In this document: positions 1 through 10,223 of the stretch, one piece after another
Numbering within the stretch: the first letter of the stretch is position 1
How the letters are laid out: the number at the start of each line of letters is the position of its first letter
Assembly (NCBI GenBank): GCA_033239525.1
Contig: BSYO01000020.1
Coordinates: 9,674,308 to 9,738,307, forward strand
Length of the DNA: 64,000 nucleotides
From: Nepenthes gracilis
Taxonomy: Eukaryota > Streptophyta > Magnoliopsida > Caryophyllales > Nepenthaceae
Direction: 5' to 3'
Position numbers and translations under genes: made by a program
The notes under the pieces: generated by a model
What the model was told of the DNA's origin: nothing
Databases searched by the model: none
The model's input: the letters and a program-made list of their open reading frames with translations, nothing else

Positions 1-880
1 AAGGAGCCCCCAGTGTCCTCTAACTTCATCTTTAGTCCATGTAATAGTGCTTGATTTGTCAATTTTACTTACCCATTAGCTTGTGGATAGGTGACGGAAG
101 TGTGGACCAGCATTATCCATAGACTCACACAGTACCTGGAGAACCGTTTGCTAGTAAATTGGGTCCCATTGTTGGTTACTATAACCTTGGAAATTCTGAA
201 CTGGCAAATGATGATCTAGCAAATGAAATCTATCGTGTTCTATTCGGTGATTTGTGCCAACAGGGATACTTTGATCCACTTAATGAAATAGTCGATATTC
301 ACTATGACAAACTTCTTTTGCACTGACGTTTTGGGTAGAGGGCTGAGTATGTCGAGCTCCCATTATGTGAACGGCCAAGGCGATTGTAGGGCATGTAGCT
401 CCATATGCGGCTGATGAGTCACGTTTCCATGGATCTAGAAATTCTTTTATTTCTTTATGAAATCCATGGCATCCGCTTCATTGAGGGCTAGTAGAAGTCT
501 TGTCGCATGATCTTGAAGGCCAGATTCTTGCTTCTAACATAGGACCCACAAATGTCTAGGTGCACCTTACCTAGCACATAATCAGCCTCTTCTAGCGTGA
601 GACACCTCAAGTAGAGGGTCAACTACCCACGGCGGTACAGCCTCCCATCCATGATGGAGTACCAGCCTATTGTCTTCATCACGTGCTTGGCTTCTTTCAA
701 ACTTTCCGGCAGGATGCCGTTAGTCAGATACCTCGTATATGGGGTCATCCAGTTTATCATTGTCACCACTTATAGCACCTCATGATTAGGGTTGTCAATA
801 CTTGGGATGACTAGGATCTCTTGCATGTCTCTGGCATACTTTTTTGAGTTCCCTATCGTCGCCACCTTTGCTGGCTTGTT
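1..880 (-). pseudogene. Integrase domain remnant of E1 (partial)
   Basis: Integrase inserts the element cDNA into host DNA. On the minus strand, about 490-600 translates to the zinc-finger neighbourhood (EEADYVLGKVHLDICGS, then FKIMRQ), as in other Tat integrases. About 290-330 gives the first core aspartate region (VNIDYFIKW). About 125-185 gives VTNNGTQF where working copies have TDNGTQF, so the second catalytic aspartate reads as asparagine. The glutamate-bearing segment lies near the window start. Stops and frame changes are frequent. Confidence 0.8.
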
Positions 881-899
881 TGCCTTATAGTTCGTTTCT

Positions 900-1330
900 C
901 TCGGGATGTGGATTATTTTGACTTTGACGAATGCCTGGTCAAGCCCCTCCCTTTAGCAAGGTACTTCACGAGCAAAGGGTTTGATACCTCAAAGTTTCCC
1001 AAGACCTGGCTGATGACCAACTCGGAGTCGTTGTAGACAACCAGAGATCTCGCTAAGCATTCCTTGGCTAGTTGAAGTCCAGCAAGTAATGTCTCATACT
1101 CAGTGACATTATTGGTAGTTGGAAATCCGAGAGTAATAAAGTACTTTATCTTTGATCCGTCCAGAGTCTTCAAAACCATGCCTACCTCACTATCAATCTA
1201 TGTCGACAGCCCATTGACATGCAAGGTCTAAGTCTGAGTCCCCGACTAGTTGGCATCTTTGGTGAGGTCGAGGGCATCTAGAGCTGGGGTTGTCGTCTTA
1301 ACGATGAAGTTTGCAAGGGCTTAGCCCTTC
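900..1330 (-). pseudogene. Archaeal-type RNase H (aRNH) of E1
   Basis: This is the second RNase H typical of Tat elements. An open stretch of 88 codons at 913-1179 contains GFPTTNNVTEYETLLAGL and VVYNDSELV, the two best-conserved blocks of this domain including the acidic residues E and D. The expected first acidic residue, just upstream (LHVNG instead of LHVDG), has changed to N. E3, E5, E6 and E7 carry the same domain. It sits between RNase H and IN in the usual order. Confidence 0.8.
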
Positions 1331-1389
1331 ATGGCCGACCATGCTCAAAACTTCATGACGAACTCGCCCAATTCAATAAGCCCATTTAA

Positions 1390-2700
1390 CTAGTTGTTTG
1401 GAGGTGTATAGCTTTTGCAAAATCCTTTTCAGTGGCTTGTTAATTAGGATAATAATAATGTGTGCCTAGAAGTACGGGTGCAGCTTCTAGTGGAGTGATG
1501 AGGGCCAGAGTGTTCCTTTCAGCATGTGGATAATAGATCTCGGTGTCTGTTAGGGCCTTAATGACATATTATACTGGTCATTTTACACTAAACTACTTAT
1601 GGATTGGGACTGAACTCAGTGTTGTGTTGGAGACTGCCAGGTAGAAATACAGCGCTTTGCCTTCCTACGGTGACGTTAGGAGAGGGTTGGAGAGATACTC
1701 CTTGAGCTCTTGAAAGGCTACCTCACACTTGGCCATCCATTGAAAGCTGGCTACCATGGTCCCCCTTAAAGTTTTGAAGAACGATAGGTACTTCTCCATG
1801 GATTTTGCCAGGAATCAGGAGAGGATAGTAAGTCTTTCGGTGAGCTTCTTGACCTCCTTCATAGTTCAGGATAGACTCATGATGAGGATGGCCTTTATCT
1901 TCTTGGGGTTCACCAAGATTTCTCATTGAGAGATGATGAAACTCAAGAATTTTCTCGATGTCATACTGAATGCACACTTTGTTGGGTTTATCTTCATCTA
2001 GTGTGCCCGGAGGATTCCGAAAGTCTTATCCAGGTCATGGACATGGTCGTCAGTGGCCTTACTTTTGATAAGCAAGTTATCCACATAAATCGCCATGTCC
2101 TTGCTGATATGGGTTTTGAATATTTTGTTTATGAGCCGTTGGTAGGTGGCACTGACACTTCAAATTGAAGGATATAGCCTTATATTAGTAGGTACCCTGG
2201 TCGGTCATGAAGAACGCATGCTCTTCATCATCTGGACTCATTCTGATTTGGTTATACCCTCAATAAGTATCCATGATGTTGAGCAACTCGTGGCTGGATG
2301 TAGAGCCCACCAGCAAGTCAATCCTCAGCAATGGAAAATTATCCTCAGGGCATGCCTTATTCATGTTCATGAAAACGATACACATTCACCATTTTCCGTT
2401 ACTCTTTTTGACAAAGACGACATTTGATATCCAGTCTGGATATTAAATTTTTCCAATGAACCCCACATCGAGCAGCTTCTTCACTTCCTCACGTATGACG
2501 ATTAATTTATTGACCGAGTGGTTTCTACACTTCTACCAAATAGGCTTGTGACCAGGATCGAGACCCAACTTATGGACTATTACTTTAGTCGGTATACTTG
2601 GCATGTTAGTGAGCATTCAAGCGAAGATGTTAGACTTCTACATGAGGAAGGTTATGAGCTAATCACGAAGAGAACTCAATAGGGAGCTCCCGATCTACAC
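1390..2700 (-). pseudogene. Reverse transcriptase and RNase H of E1
   Basis: RT copies the element RNA into DNA. On the minus strand the RT landmarks appear in order: EEVKKLLDVGFI (about 2455-2500), VVFVKKSNGKW (about 2390-2430), NKACPEDNFPLLRID, the first catalytic block IMDTY followed by a stop and GYNQIRMSPDDEEHAF (about 2200-2290), and YVDNLLIKSKATDDHVHDL (about 2035-2090). The last block should read YVDDL, so one catalytic aspartate is N here. RNase H follows leftward at about 1400-1900 in broken frames. Confidence 0.8.
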
Positions 2701-2789
2701 GTCCTTCTCGTGCTCACTGGGGTTCAAATGGACTTGGTTGGTCAACTCTCTCGATTGAGCTAGCAGTAGGGTGGTCTCTTCATGGAAGT

Positions 2790-3240
2790 TGAGGTCTTCA
2801 ATCGGCTGGCTCAGGGTTGTCGGAGTGATCTAGGACATGTAGCATATTCGGCCGATTACCTAGTCACCTAGGACCTCTCCAACACCATATGGGGTCAAAA
2901 ATTTTATCTTCAGATGAGGGATCAATGTCACTGTTTTAAAGGTAAATAGGTAGGGTCATCCTGAGATGGCATTATGGACCAAGGGAAGGTCCATCATTAG
3001 GAATTTGAGCATCTTGGAGGCTATTCTGGGGGATAAGCTCAGTGTGACCTCTAGTTAGACTGCACCGTAGAGGGGTATCGGTTTATTGTTTAGCCCATAC
3101 AGGGGTCCCTCGGTTGGTTTCATTTGACTCTTTTTTAATCCTAGTTTGAAGTAAGTATCGAGGTAGAGCAAATTTTAAGAACTTTCACTATTAATGAATA
3201 CTTATTTCAGTTGGTAGTTAATGGTACTGTTCGAAATTAG
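2790..3240 (-). pseudogene. Aspartic protease of E1
   Basis: This protease would cleave the gag-pol polyprotein. On the minus strand the active-site region near 3170-3230 reads FINSESS then NLLYLDTYFKLGLKKS, where related copies have an I-D-N-G-S-S type site, so the catalytic D is altered. Downstream (about 2850-3010) MMDLPLVHNAISG, LKIKFLTPYGVGEVLGD and CYMS match the C-terminal part of plant Tat proteases. It lies in the standard place between gag and RT. Confidence 0.7.
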
Positions 3241-4900
3241 TGCCGATATAATTAGAGGTTCAGAGTGGGAGGATATTACATGAGTGATATTATCATCACT
3301 AAAACTAATGATATCATTCCTAACCCCTACACTCAGCTTCTTACTGCTGGAAGCTTTCTCCAGATGGTCTTGGGTGTTGCCCTTGGTTGACTTTGTTGTC
3401 ACTATGTTGATGATTTTAGCCGCAACTCGGTTACTCGGCTACTCTTGCCCATCTTCGTCTGCCCTCTTGAGGATCTTTCCAAATCCCACAGGAATCTGGT
3501 GAGGTGCCCTCTGCGAACCACGTCTTCAATCTCCTTTTGTAATGTCCGGCAGTTTTCAATACTATATTTTAGAGATCTATAGAAGTGGCAGTACTTTAAC
3601 TTATCTCCTCCTTCCAAGTTCTTTTACGCTTTTGGCCATTTAAAGAACTTCTCATCCCGAATCTATAGTAGGATATTAGTGTGGGTGTCATTCAAAGGAG
3701 TTAAGCTAAGGACCTAAACTCCTTTTGAATACCAGGTTTCGCCCATGATTGCTTCTGAGTCTCTGCTTCTCTTCTTTTCATTCACCTGTTCCTCTAGAGG
3801 TCGGTCGGCACACTCACAATGTTTTGTCTCATTAGTCTCCTCTGCCACTATGTAGGCACGAGCGATAGCCTCGGTCTCCTGAAACGTTTGAGGGTTCTAA
3901 TGGGCTAGGTACTTAAAGAAGTCACCTGGCTCCAGAGTAGTGATGAAGGTGCTGAGTTTCACTTCTTCTGTGAGTCGGGATATTTGTCGAGGCAAGCTTT
4001 CTCCTTGCTTCTGTTGAAAGCAGACAAGGTGCCACAACCACTTCTCCTCCCTCCTTTTAGAAGCAAACTAATAAAGGAAGCAATCGGTGAGTGCCTCAAA
4101 CAACCGAAGGGAGTTCGGTTGGAGACTATAGAACCAAGTATGAGCATCCCTTTGAGGATTAGATGGAAGTACTAGCACATGGTGGCTTTGCTTAGGCCCT
4201 GAAAGTTTAGCAGAGTGTGAAAGTGGTCGAGGTGGCCCATCGGGTTGAAGGCCCTATTATAGGGTTTTAGAGCCAACAACTTGAACTTGTGGGGGAGAGG
4301 CTATGTTCAGATCTCCATCATGAATGGAGATCTCCTCAAATATGTGGAGCATCTATTGGCATCTCCCATGAACACGTGTTGCCAAATCTTCTCCACCCTT
4401 TCCTTCATCTAGGGGGAGAGGATATTGAGGAAGGTCCTCAGCTCCGAATTGTAAGGACAGGGATGTGGGTCTTGACGATTGCAAGCCCGTGGCAGTCATG
4501 TACTGTAAGAGGTTTCTCCCTAGGTCGAGAGCCTCCTGTTGTTGTAGGAGTAGTGGGGATTCTACTGCTCCGGGTTGTCCCATTGTATCCCATGACTCAG
4601 TTGGTCTTCTAGCCACTTCTGGGCTCTGCTGTTCGAGGCCGCGTGGGCCTCAGCATTGTTGGGCCTCAGTGTCTTCTCAGTCGGGTGCCTCTTTGCATGG
4701 TTCCTTCGTTTCAAGGCCAAAGTTTGTGCTACAGATGCATGAGCCCCTTGCTGCTACTTGTCCAGATGCACGTTGATCATTTGGAGCATCTTGAACATAT
4801 CTCCTGTTTGTACAGCGAGTTCATGCATGTCGGGTTCAGGCCGTCTGTCCGTATGGCTACCCACTGAGGGGTCATTGCCTTAGGTGGTGGTGTCCCTAGC
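3240..4900 (-). pseudogene. gag of E1
   Basis: Gag would form the particle that packages element RNA. The clearest part is the C-terminal nucleocapsid segment at 3402-3617: KYCHFYRSLKYSIENC, then LQKEIEDVVRRGHLTRFL. Related copies have a C-x2-H-x4-H-x4-C knuckle. Here both histidines have become tyrosine, which fits C-to-T decay. At 3202-3402 a linker ending ISFSDDNITHVISSHSEPL leads into the protease, as in E6. The N-terminal half up to the primer binding site is broken and poorly readable. Confidence 0.7.
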
Positions 4901-4972
4901 CGGTGCGGTAGCTTGAATCCTAGTGTTGACGATGTTTTATTTGTGAATACAGGGGTTGGACTTTTAAGTCAT

Positions 4973-4990
4973 TTTCTACAGACGGTGCCA
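4973..4990 (-). other. Primer binding site of E1
   Basis: The minus strand reads TGGCACCGTCTGTAG one base after the LTR end. This is a one-base variant (G to A) of TGGCGCC, complementary to tRNA 3' ends finishing GGCGCCA such as plant tRNA-Asp. The same position is TGGCGCCGTC in E5. Confidence 0.75.
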
Positions 4991-4991
4991 A

Positions 4992-5999
4992 TGATGCGTC
5001 CTTAAATCATGGTAGTTGTATAGACTAGGGAGCTACCTAATTTTTCACGTCTGGTCAAATTGAAGCGGGTCCAATCTCCATCCTTGATAACATGAATCCT
5101 GCGCAACACAATAAATAAACAAGATGTCAAAGGATTAGTGAGACTCACTCTCCAATTTATCCTTTAATACTCAAGTCAAAATTTTTTTCTCAATTGATGG
5201 AAAGATGTAAGATAATACATGAATGCACTTATGTGAGAAAAAGAAAGTAATATTGGTGGGATTTGGCTCTTGTGGGTGTGCTCAGCATGGATAAGATTTC
5301 AAGTGAAGCCAGAAGGCTTGATTCCAGTGATGTACTCTGTGGGGAGTGGCTCTGAAGGAATGAGATAGATGAGGAATGCTCTCTCTCTTTGGGATCGTCT
5401 TTTCTCTTTGGATTTTTGCTCCTCTCCTCCTTCTCTAGTGGTGGGGAAGGGATACCTGTAGATAATGACTCGATGCGGTATTGGTGCCAAAGCTTGGATA
5501 GCTATCGCACCGGGATTGGCGGGTTGCTGGTTGTTGACCGAAGTTATCGGTATTAGTTGTCGTTTTGTAGTGGTGGTACGACCAAGGATGGTCCTTATTG
5601 ACATTCGTTAGACCATTCTGGCGGGTGATTCATTAAGCCACGCTGGCGGCGGTGACGGCGGCGGCCTGGTAGCAGCAGCGTTTTTTCTTCTACAGGTAAG
5701 TGAGCATGGCCATCCTCTCTGATCATTAACTATGGCTACTAATGGCAGACGTCTACTTCGGTGCCCTCTGTGCTGGCTAGGTTGTCATCACTATGTTGGA
5801 TGATTTCTCCACCGTGATTGGTTGTGTTGTAGGGGGCTGCCAACAGGTCTAGGCGGTCACTATCTCCATCAGCCCACTGTGTGTTGCCATGGCTAGACCT
5901 ACCATTTGGACATTTTGGGCTCCAGTCCTCGTAGGACTTTGCTTCATAGATGGGGCCAACTCGAGCTTGGATCAACCCATAGCATAGCTGGACCTATCA
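4992..5999 (-). repeat. 5' LTR of E1
   Basis: On the minus strand this starts TGATAGGTCCAGCTATG and ends GCATCA directly before the primer binding site. The start aligns with the E6 LTR (TGATGGGTCCAATTATG, and a shared GAAGCAAAGTC about 80 bases on). The end shares a leader block (GACCCGCTTCAATTTGACC) with E2. Length is 1008 bp. The other LTR is outside the window, so no target duplication can be checked. Confidence 0.7.
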
Positions 6000-6166
6000 A
6001 TATTAAAAATAATTATATTTTTAAAAATTTTATAATATTAATATCTATTAAATATTAAATTTACTATATAAAAAATTAACAAATTTAATTATTTAAATAA
6101 TATTATTTAATATTAAAATTTAGACCATTGTTGTTTTCTATCTAACAGCAAAAATTGGAGTAGTAG
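6000..6166. other. AT-rich spacer between two head-to-head LTRs
   Basis: Very AT-rich sequence of A/T runs, with no coding potential seen. It separates the outward-pointing 5' LTR ends of E1 and E2. Its last five bases, AGTAG at 6162-6166, are the likely left target duplication of E2. Confidence 0.6.
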
Positions 6167-7299
6167 TGACTAGCAGGCATACTCAAAATCCAGCCTATAA
6201 AAGAAATGTGCCTGAGAAGCAACGACTCTACAAAAACTCTGTGAAATTCAAGGCCCAATGCCAACCATAGAAGGCCTAGAATAGCACTGCCCCGAGCAAC
6301 CCAACGAAATCTAGGCTGCTATAGATGGCATCAAGGCAGGCCCACAGATACTACATAGTGAGGTCCAACTCAACCAAAAAATCTCAATTTTTCCAGTCGT
6401 CAGATGGTCCTGGGCATCCGCAAAAGCATGAATCATGGTGACAACTACTAATATGCCGCCCATTAGGCATCAGCATTGTCAGCACGCCGATGGCGGAGCA
6501 CAATGGCAACTCCCTCAAAAATGTAGGGCAATGTCACCTATGCCCCAAAGACCCAGGCGCATAACACTGGCAGAATCATGCTATCATTCAATATATTCGT
6601 CCCTTCCCCTTCAAGAGGAAGAGGAAAAAAAAAGAGCAAGGAGGGAAGAGACAGACTCTTGGGGGGAAAGCATTCAGGCCTTTCGAATTCTTCATCAAAT
6701 CCACTCTTCGGATCGTAACGGTGATCCTCTTTTGAGACCTATGCGTTCCTAAAGCCGACGGATGGAGGAGACAAGATCCTTCTTCTGGGTCCTCCTTGCA
6801 ATATCCAACGATCCGATCTCTAGCCAAACAAATGATCCCAACTGCAGTGGATTAGTCGCCTTTGCAGCTATCCTCCGGAGAGTTGAGCGCACCCCTCTAA
6901 GCCACTCCAAGTAAAGTAAACCTCTTCTAAGGCGCTCCTTGTCGAGCGCACCTCTTGCTAAGCAGCTTCCAGCTAAGAGCACTTCTCTAAACCACTCTCA
7001 ATCGAGCGCACCCTCAGGGCCTAACCCTCTATCAAACACTCAATCCCCATATATGTACATCTAAGAATTATTTTTACATTCCTTCATCTTTCTCTCCACT
7101 ATAGAAAATTTCTTATTTAAGCATCAGAGGATAAATTGAGGAACGAGTCCCAACAATCCGCTGACCTCTTGTTTGTTTGTTATGGTATATAGAATCTAGG
7201 TTTGAAATAACAAAGACCAGACCCACTTCAATTTGACTTGTTAGGTAAGATTAAGCGGCTCCCTAATTCGTCTATCAATTTTGATCTAGAGAAGTATCA
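6167..7299 (+). repeat. 5' LTR of E2
   Basis: This 1133-bp copy pairs with 13733-14854. Shared landmarks include CTAGCAGGC near the start, GCTGCTA(C/T)AGA(C/T)GGC, AAGGCAGGCCCAC, CAATATATT(C/T)GTCCCTTC, GAGGAAGAGGAAAA and a U5 ending at ATCA. Homology stops at the base before the primer binding site. Short ORFs inside it (6435-6752 and others) are not genes. Confidence 0.85.
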
Positions 7300-7300
7300 T

Positions 7301-7318
7301 TGGCACCGTATGTAAAAA
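7301..7318 (+). other. Primer binding site of E2
   Basis: TGGCACCGTATGTAAAAA begins one base after the 5' LTR. Compared with E5 (TGGCGCCGTCCGTGGGAA) it shows CpG decay and further drift. The leader just downstream (ACTAAAAAGTCCAACAAT) matches the E1 leader. Confidence 0.7.
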
Positions 7319-8108
7319 ATGACTAAAAAGTCCAACAATAATAGCAAATATAATCTACACTTGGGCTCAAGCTTGCATATCGGCCAGGGACGTTGTCTCC
7401 CATGGTGACAACCCCTCCACAGATAGTCATGAAGATGAACGATCAACCCCCAAAGCATCAACGCTCGCTGCCGAAATGGACACTATGCCAAAGCGAATCC
7501 ACACCCCATGCACTCATTTGAATGAGCAGAAGTTGGGGGCACCTTCCTCCCACTCCCAAACATTGACACCCAAGAGGAGTAGTCAAAGGAAAAGATATCT
7601 CATCAAGAAGATCTTGCAGCCTGGGGACCTCGAGGCCCAAGCAGCCTCAAGCGACAAGGACCAGACGTGGCTAGGGGACCAATTAGGTTTTGGAGTGTGG
7701 CACAAAAGCCCGGAGTGGTAGAATCCATGCTGCTTCTAAGATGATAGGAGGCCTTCAAGCCAAGGAGAAGTTTCCTATAGTGCTTGGCAAATGGGGGCTC
7801 ACAGCCACCCAGTTCGGCATATCTCTCCAAACCACTTCGAGTTGAGGACCTTCCTTAATATCAAGAGGATTGCATCCTCCTCCTAGATGAAGGAAAGGAC
7901 GAGGAAGATCGAGTGATGAGTGTTTAGAGGAACCCCCGACAGATACTCTGCTGACCTGAGGAGGTCACCATTCTCAAGGGAGATCCAAACGATGTCATTC
8001 ACTCACAAGTTTGATATGCCGACCTTGGTACCCTACAATGAAAGTTCTGATCCGATGGGACATTTAGATTACTTCTACATCTTTGATGAGCTTCGAGGGC
8101 CCCAATGA
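7319..8108 (+). pseudogene. Leader and N-terminal gag fragment of E2
   Basis: After the leader, reading frames with stops carry gag-like sequence. The best piece is the 62-codon stretch at 7920-8108, with RRSPFSREIQTMSFTHKFDMP and a following DPMGHLDYFYIF. This matches the start of the gag core in Tat elements (PFS/T-x-EI ... K-F-x-MP ... DPxDHL). The typical FPLTLKG centre of gag and the nucleocapsid knuckle are missing because the sequence jumps to integrase at about 8109. Confidence 0.65.
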
Positions 8109-9233
8109 TACCATGCACATAAAAAAGACAACAGACTGGTATGCTATCAAGGGTGGTAAATTATACCAATAAAGATACTCAGTCCCTTACATATCCTGTC
8201 TCATACTAGAAGAGGCTGACTATGTGCCAAGTGGGGTACTCCTCGTCATCCATGGGTTGCATGCCATTGGGAAGAACCCAACATTCAAAATCATGCGATA
8301 GAGTAGTTGCTAGTCGGTGGTGAGAAAGGATGCCTCATAATTCCTAAAGAAGTGTGACAGCTGCCAAGTCTACGGCCACACTCCACATCATTCGCGCAAA
8401 GAGTTGTGGACCTTAAAACCACTGTGACCACTCGCATAGTGGGGGCTTGTCACCATCAGAATCTACTGCTCCAAAAATGGGAAGAAGCCATCCCACCTGC
8501 TAGGATCACTCATGTAGTGCCACCAAGTTCGCTCGACAGAGCATCGTGTGTGGATCTGGGATTCTTGAGGTCATGGATACTAACAACGGAACCCTGCTCA
8601 TTGCCAAAAGCTCCACACGGTATTGAATGCATTGGAGGATCCTACTAGTTTACACTTCTAGCACCTACCCTTAGACGAATAGCCAAGTGGAAGTCATAAA
8701 CCAGGCACCGCTGCACGAATTGAAGGTGAAGCTTGAGGACGCGGGGGCTTCTAGGCGAACAAACTGCCTTCCGTATTGTGGCCCTACAGGCTAGCACTGA
8801 GGAAACCTACGCATGAAGAGCCCATCAATTTGCACTATGGAACTGAAGCGGCTATCCCGGTGAAGATAAATCTATTCAGACCCCAAGCCAAAAGCCTCAA
8901 CCCACTATGCAATCCCTAGCAATTCAAAGCATCTTGATCCGCTTAAGGAATTCTGAGAAGTAGCGAGCCTACACACACCAGCCTATCATCAGCGAATAGC
9001 TCGATGTTGTAACAAGAAGGTGAGAGACAACTAGCTCTAGGTGACGTACCTAGTTCTCCATAGAGTAGAGGGCATAGGCAAAAATCATCGACAAGAACAA
9101 ACCATCTCCCTACCGAGAGGGACCGTTCCTAGTCTCAATGACCCTCTAAAGCAAGATGTACAAACTACGCACCCTGAACAGGAAACTAATCCCGTATGTA
9201 TGGAACATTGCTCACCTCAAGAGGTATGACTAG
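8109..9233 (+). pseudogene. Integrase of E2, joined to gag by deletion
   Basis: Starting right after the gag fragment, HIKKTTDWYAIKGGKLY and LEEADYV then KIMR mark the integrase N-terminal region, and KKCDSCQVYGHTPHH the second zinc-ligand pair. The middle of the catalytic core is reduced. The glutamate block is clear at about 8676-8756 (NSQVEVINQAPLHELK), and the C-terminal part at about 8780-8880 reads LALRKPTHEEPINLHYG then TEAAIPVKINL. The frame ending WNIAHLKRYD stops at TAG 9231-9233, the same C-terminal pattern as E3, E5 and E6. Confidence 0.8.
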
Positions 9234-10223
9234 AATACTACCGCTAGGCATGGGTAAGTCAAGTGTATCCATGCTGATTGCTTAAATATCATAAACACAT
9301 TTAATTCAGCAAAGTAATTATTTGTTTCGTTTGTTATACAAATCATCTGAATGCCTTTTTTGATTGCATCAATTCAAGGCCTAGACTGCCCCTAAGTCAG
9401 GTAAACTTCTTCACCTATGACATGACCAATTGTGACCCCATCAAAGAACCTTTGTCCAACTGACTGAGCTATCCAAAAGAGGTCAAACCCTGAACCTCGG
9501 TTCCACCAACCAAGTGGCCCAGATCGGGTTGAACATTCCAGCCTGGGGAGCTTGCGGACTAAAATGGGTCCTCTCCATCAAGCGGCTACTAAAACTTTAG
9601 GGAGTTTTTCAATATGCATGCGACAACTTTCTTTAACAGAAACGAGCACCATTAGTCAATAATGGTCAGGTACAACAGCTTGGGGAGCTTGTAGACTAAA
9701 GTTAAACTTGCCCAAATGAAGTTAGTATTAAACAAGACCTTAGATAGACTAAGGCTCGGTGTATGGGTGCGACAACTTCCACTAATTGGGACAAGCGCCA
9801 TTAGTCAAAGGCATGCAATGGTCCAGACTTCTGCCGAGCCCGATAATTATAACAACAATGATAAGCCAGTAAATAATCTTTCCTAGTACTACGGCGTCCC
9901 CTTAAGGGAAAGAATAGATGCATGCAGAAACAGTTGAACTAGACTGACAATAATAACGACGACGCTTAGTTGGCAAGTAGAACCAGTGTAGGGTAGTGAC
10001 AAGCCAATATAAACTCAAAGGCATCAGTAACAATGGCTAAAGCAATCTAGCTAATATATTAAAGAATCAAAATATACATCAAGGATAGTCCATCCAAAAA
10101 TAACTAAAATGCAGCCTATGTCTATGACCCGAGTGGGTGTTGATCCTAAGGTAGGGGGTCCCTTGATGAGCGTGGTGCAGGCCATCATCTTGTCTCTAAG
10201 AAGTCCACTAGGTCACCTTAGCA
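9234..10223. other. Non-coding region between pol and antisense gene of E2
   Basis: No coding frame seen. At about 9380 it shares with E6 the phrase CTAGA(C/T)TGCCCCTAAGT(C/T)AGGTA just after pol. Two diverged copies of a segment (GCGACAACTT then CATTAGTCAA, near 9618 and 9766) give a loose repeat of about 150 bp. GGGGAGCTTG also occurs twice (about 9545 and 9682). The region corresponds to the tandem-repeat zone of E3 and E5. Confidence 0.5.

Larger units (their letters stand above)
1..5999 (-). mobile_element. E1: Ty3/gypsy Tat-lineage LTR retrotransposon, left end outside window
   Basis: Reading leftward from 5999 the order is 5' LTR, primer binding site, gag, PR, RT, RNase H, aRNH and IN, and the window edge cuts IN. 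The second, archaeal-type RNase H between RNase H and IN places it in the Tat lineage. All frames carry stops and frameshifts, so it is dead. Its 5' LTR faces the 5' LTR of E2 across 167 bp of AT-rich DNA. Any antisense gene and the 3' LTR would lie left of the window. Confidence 0.85.
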
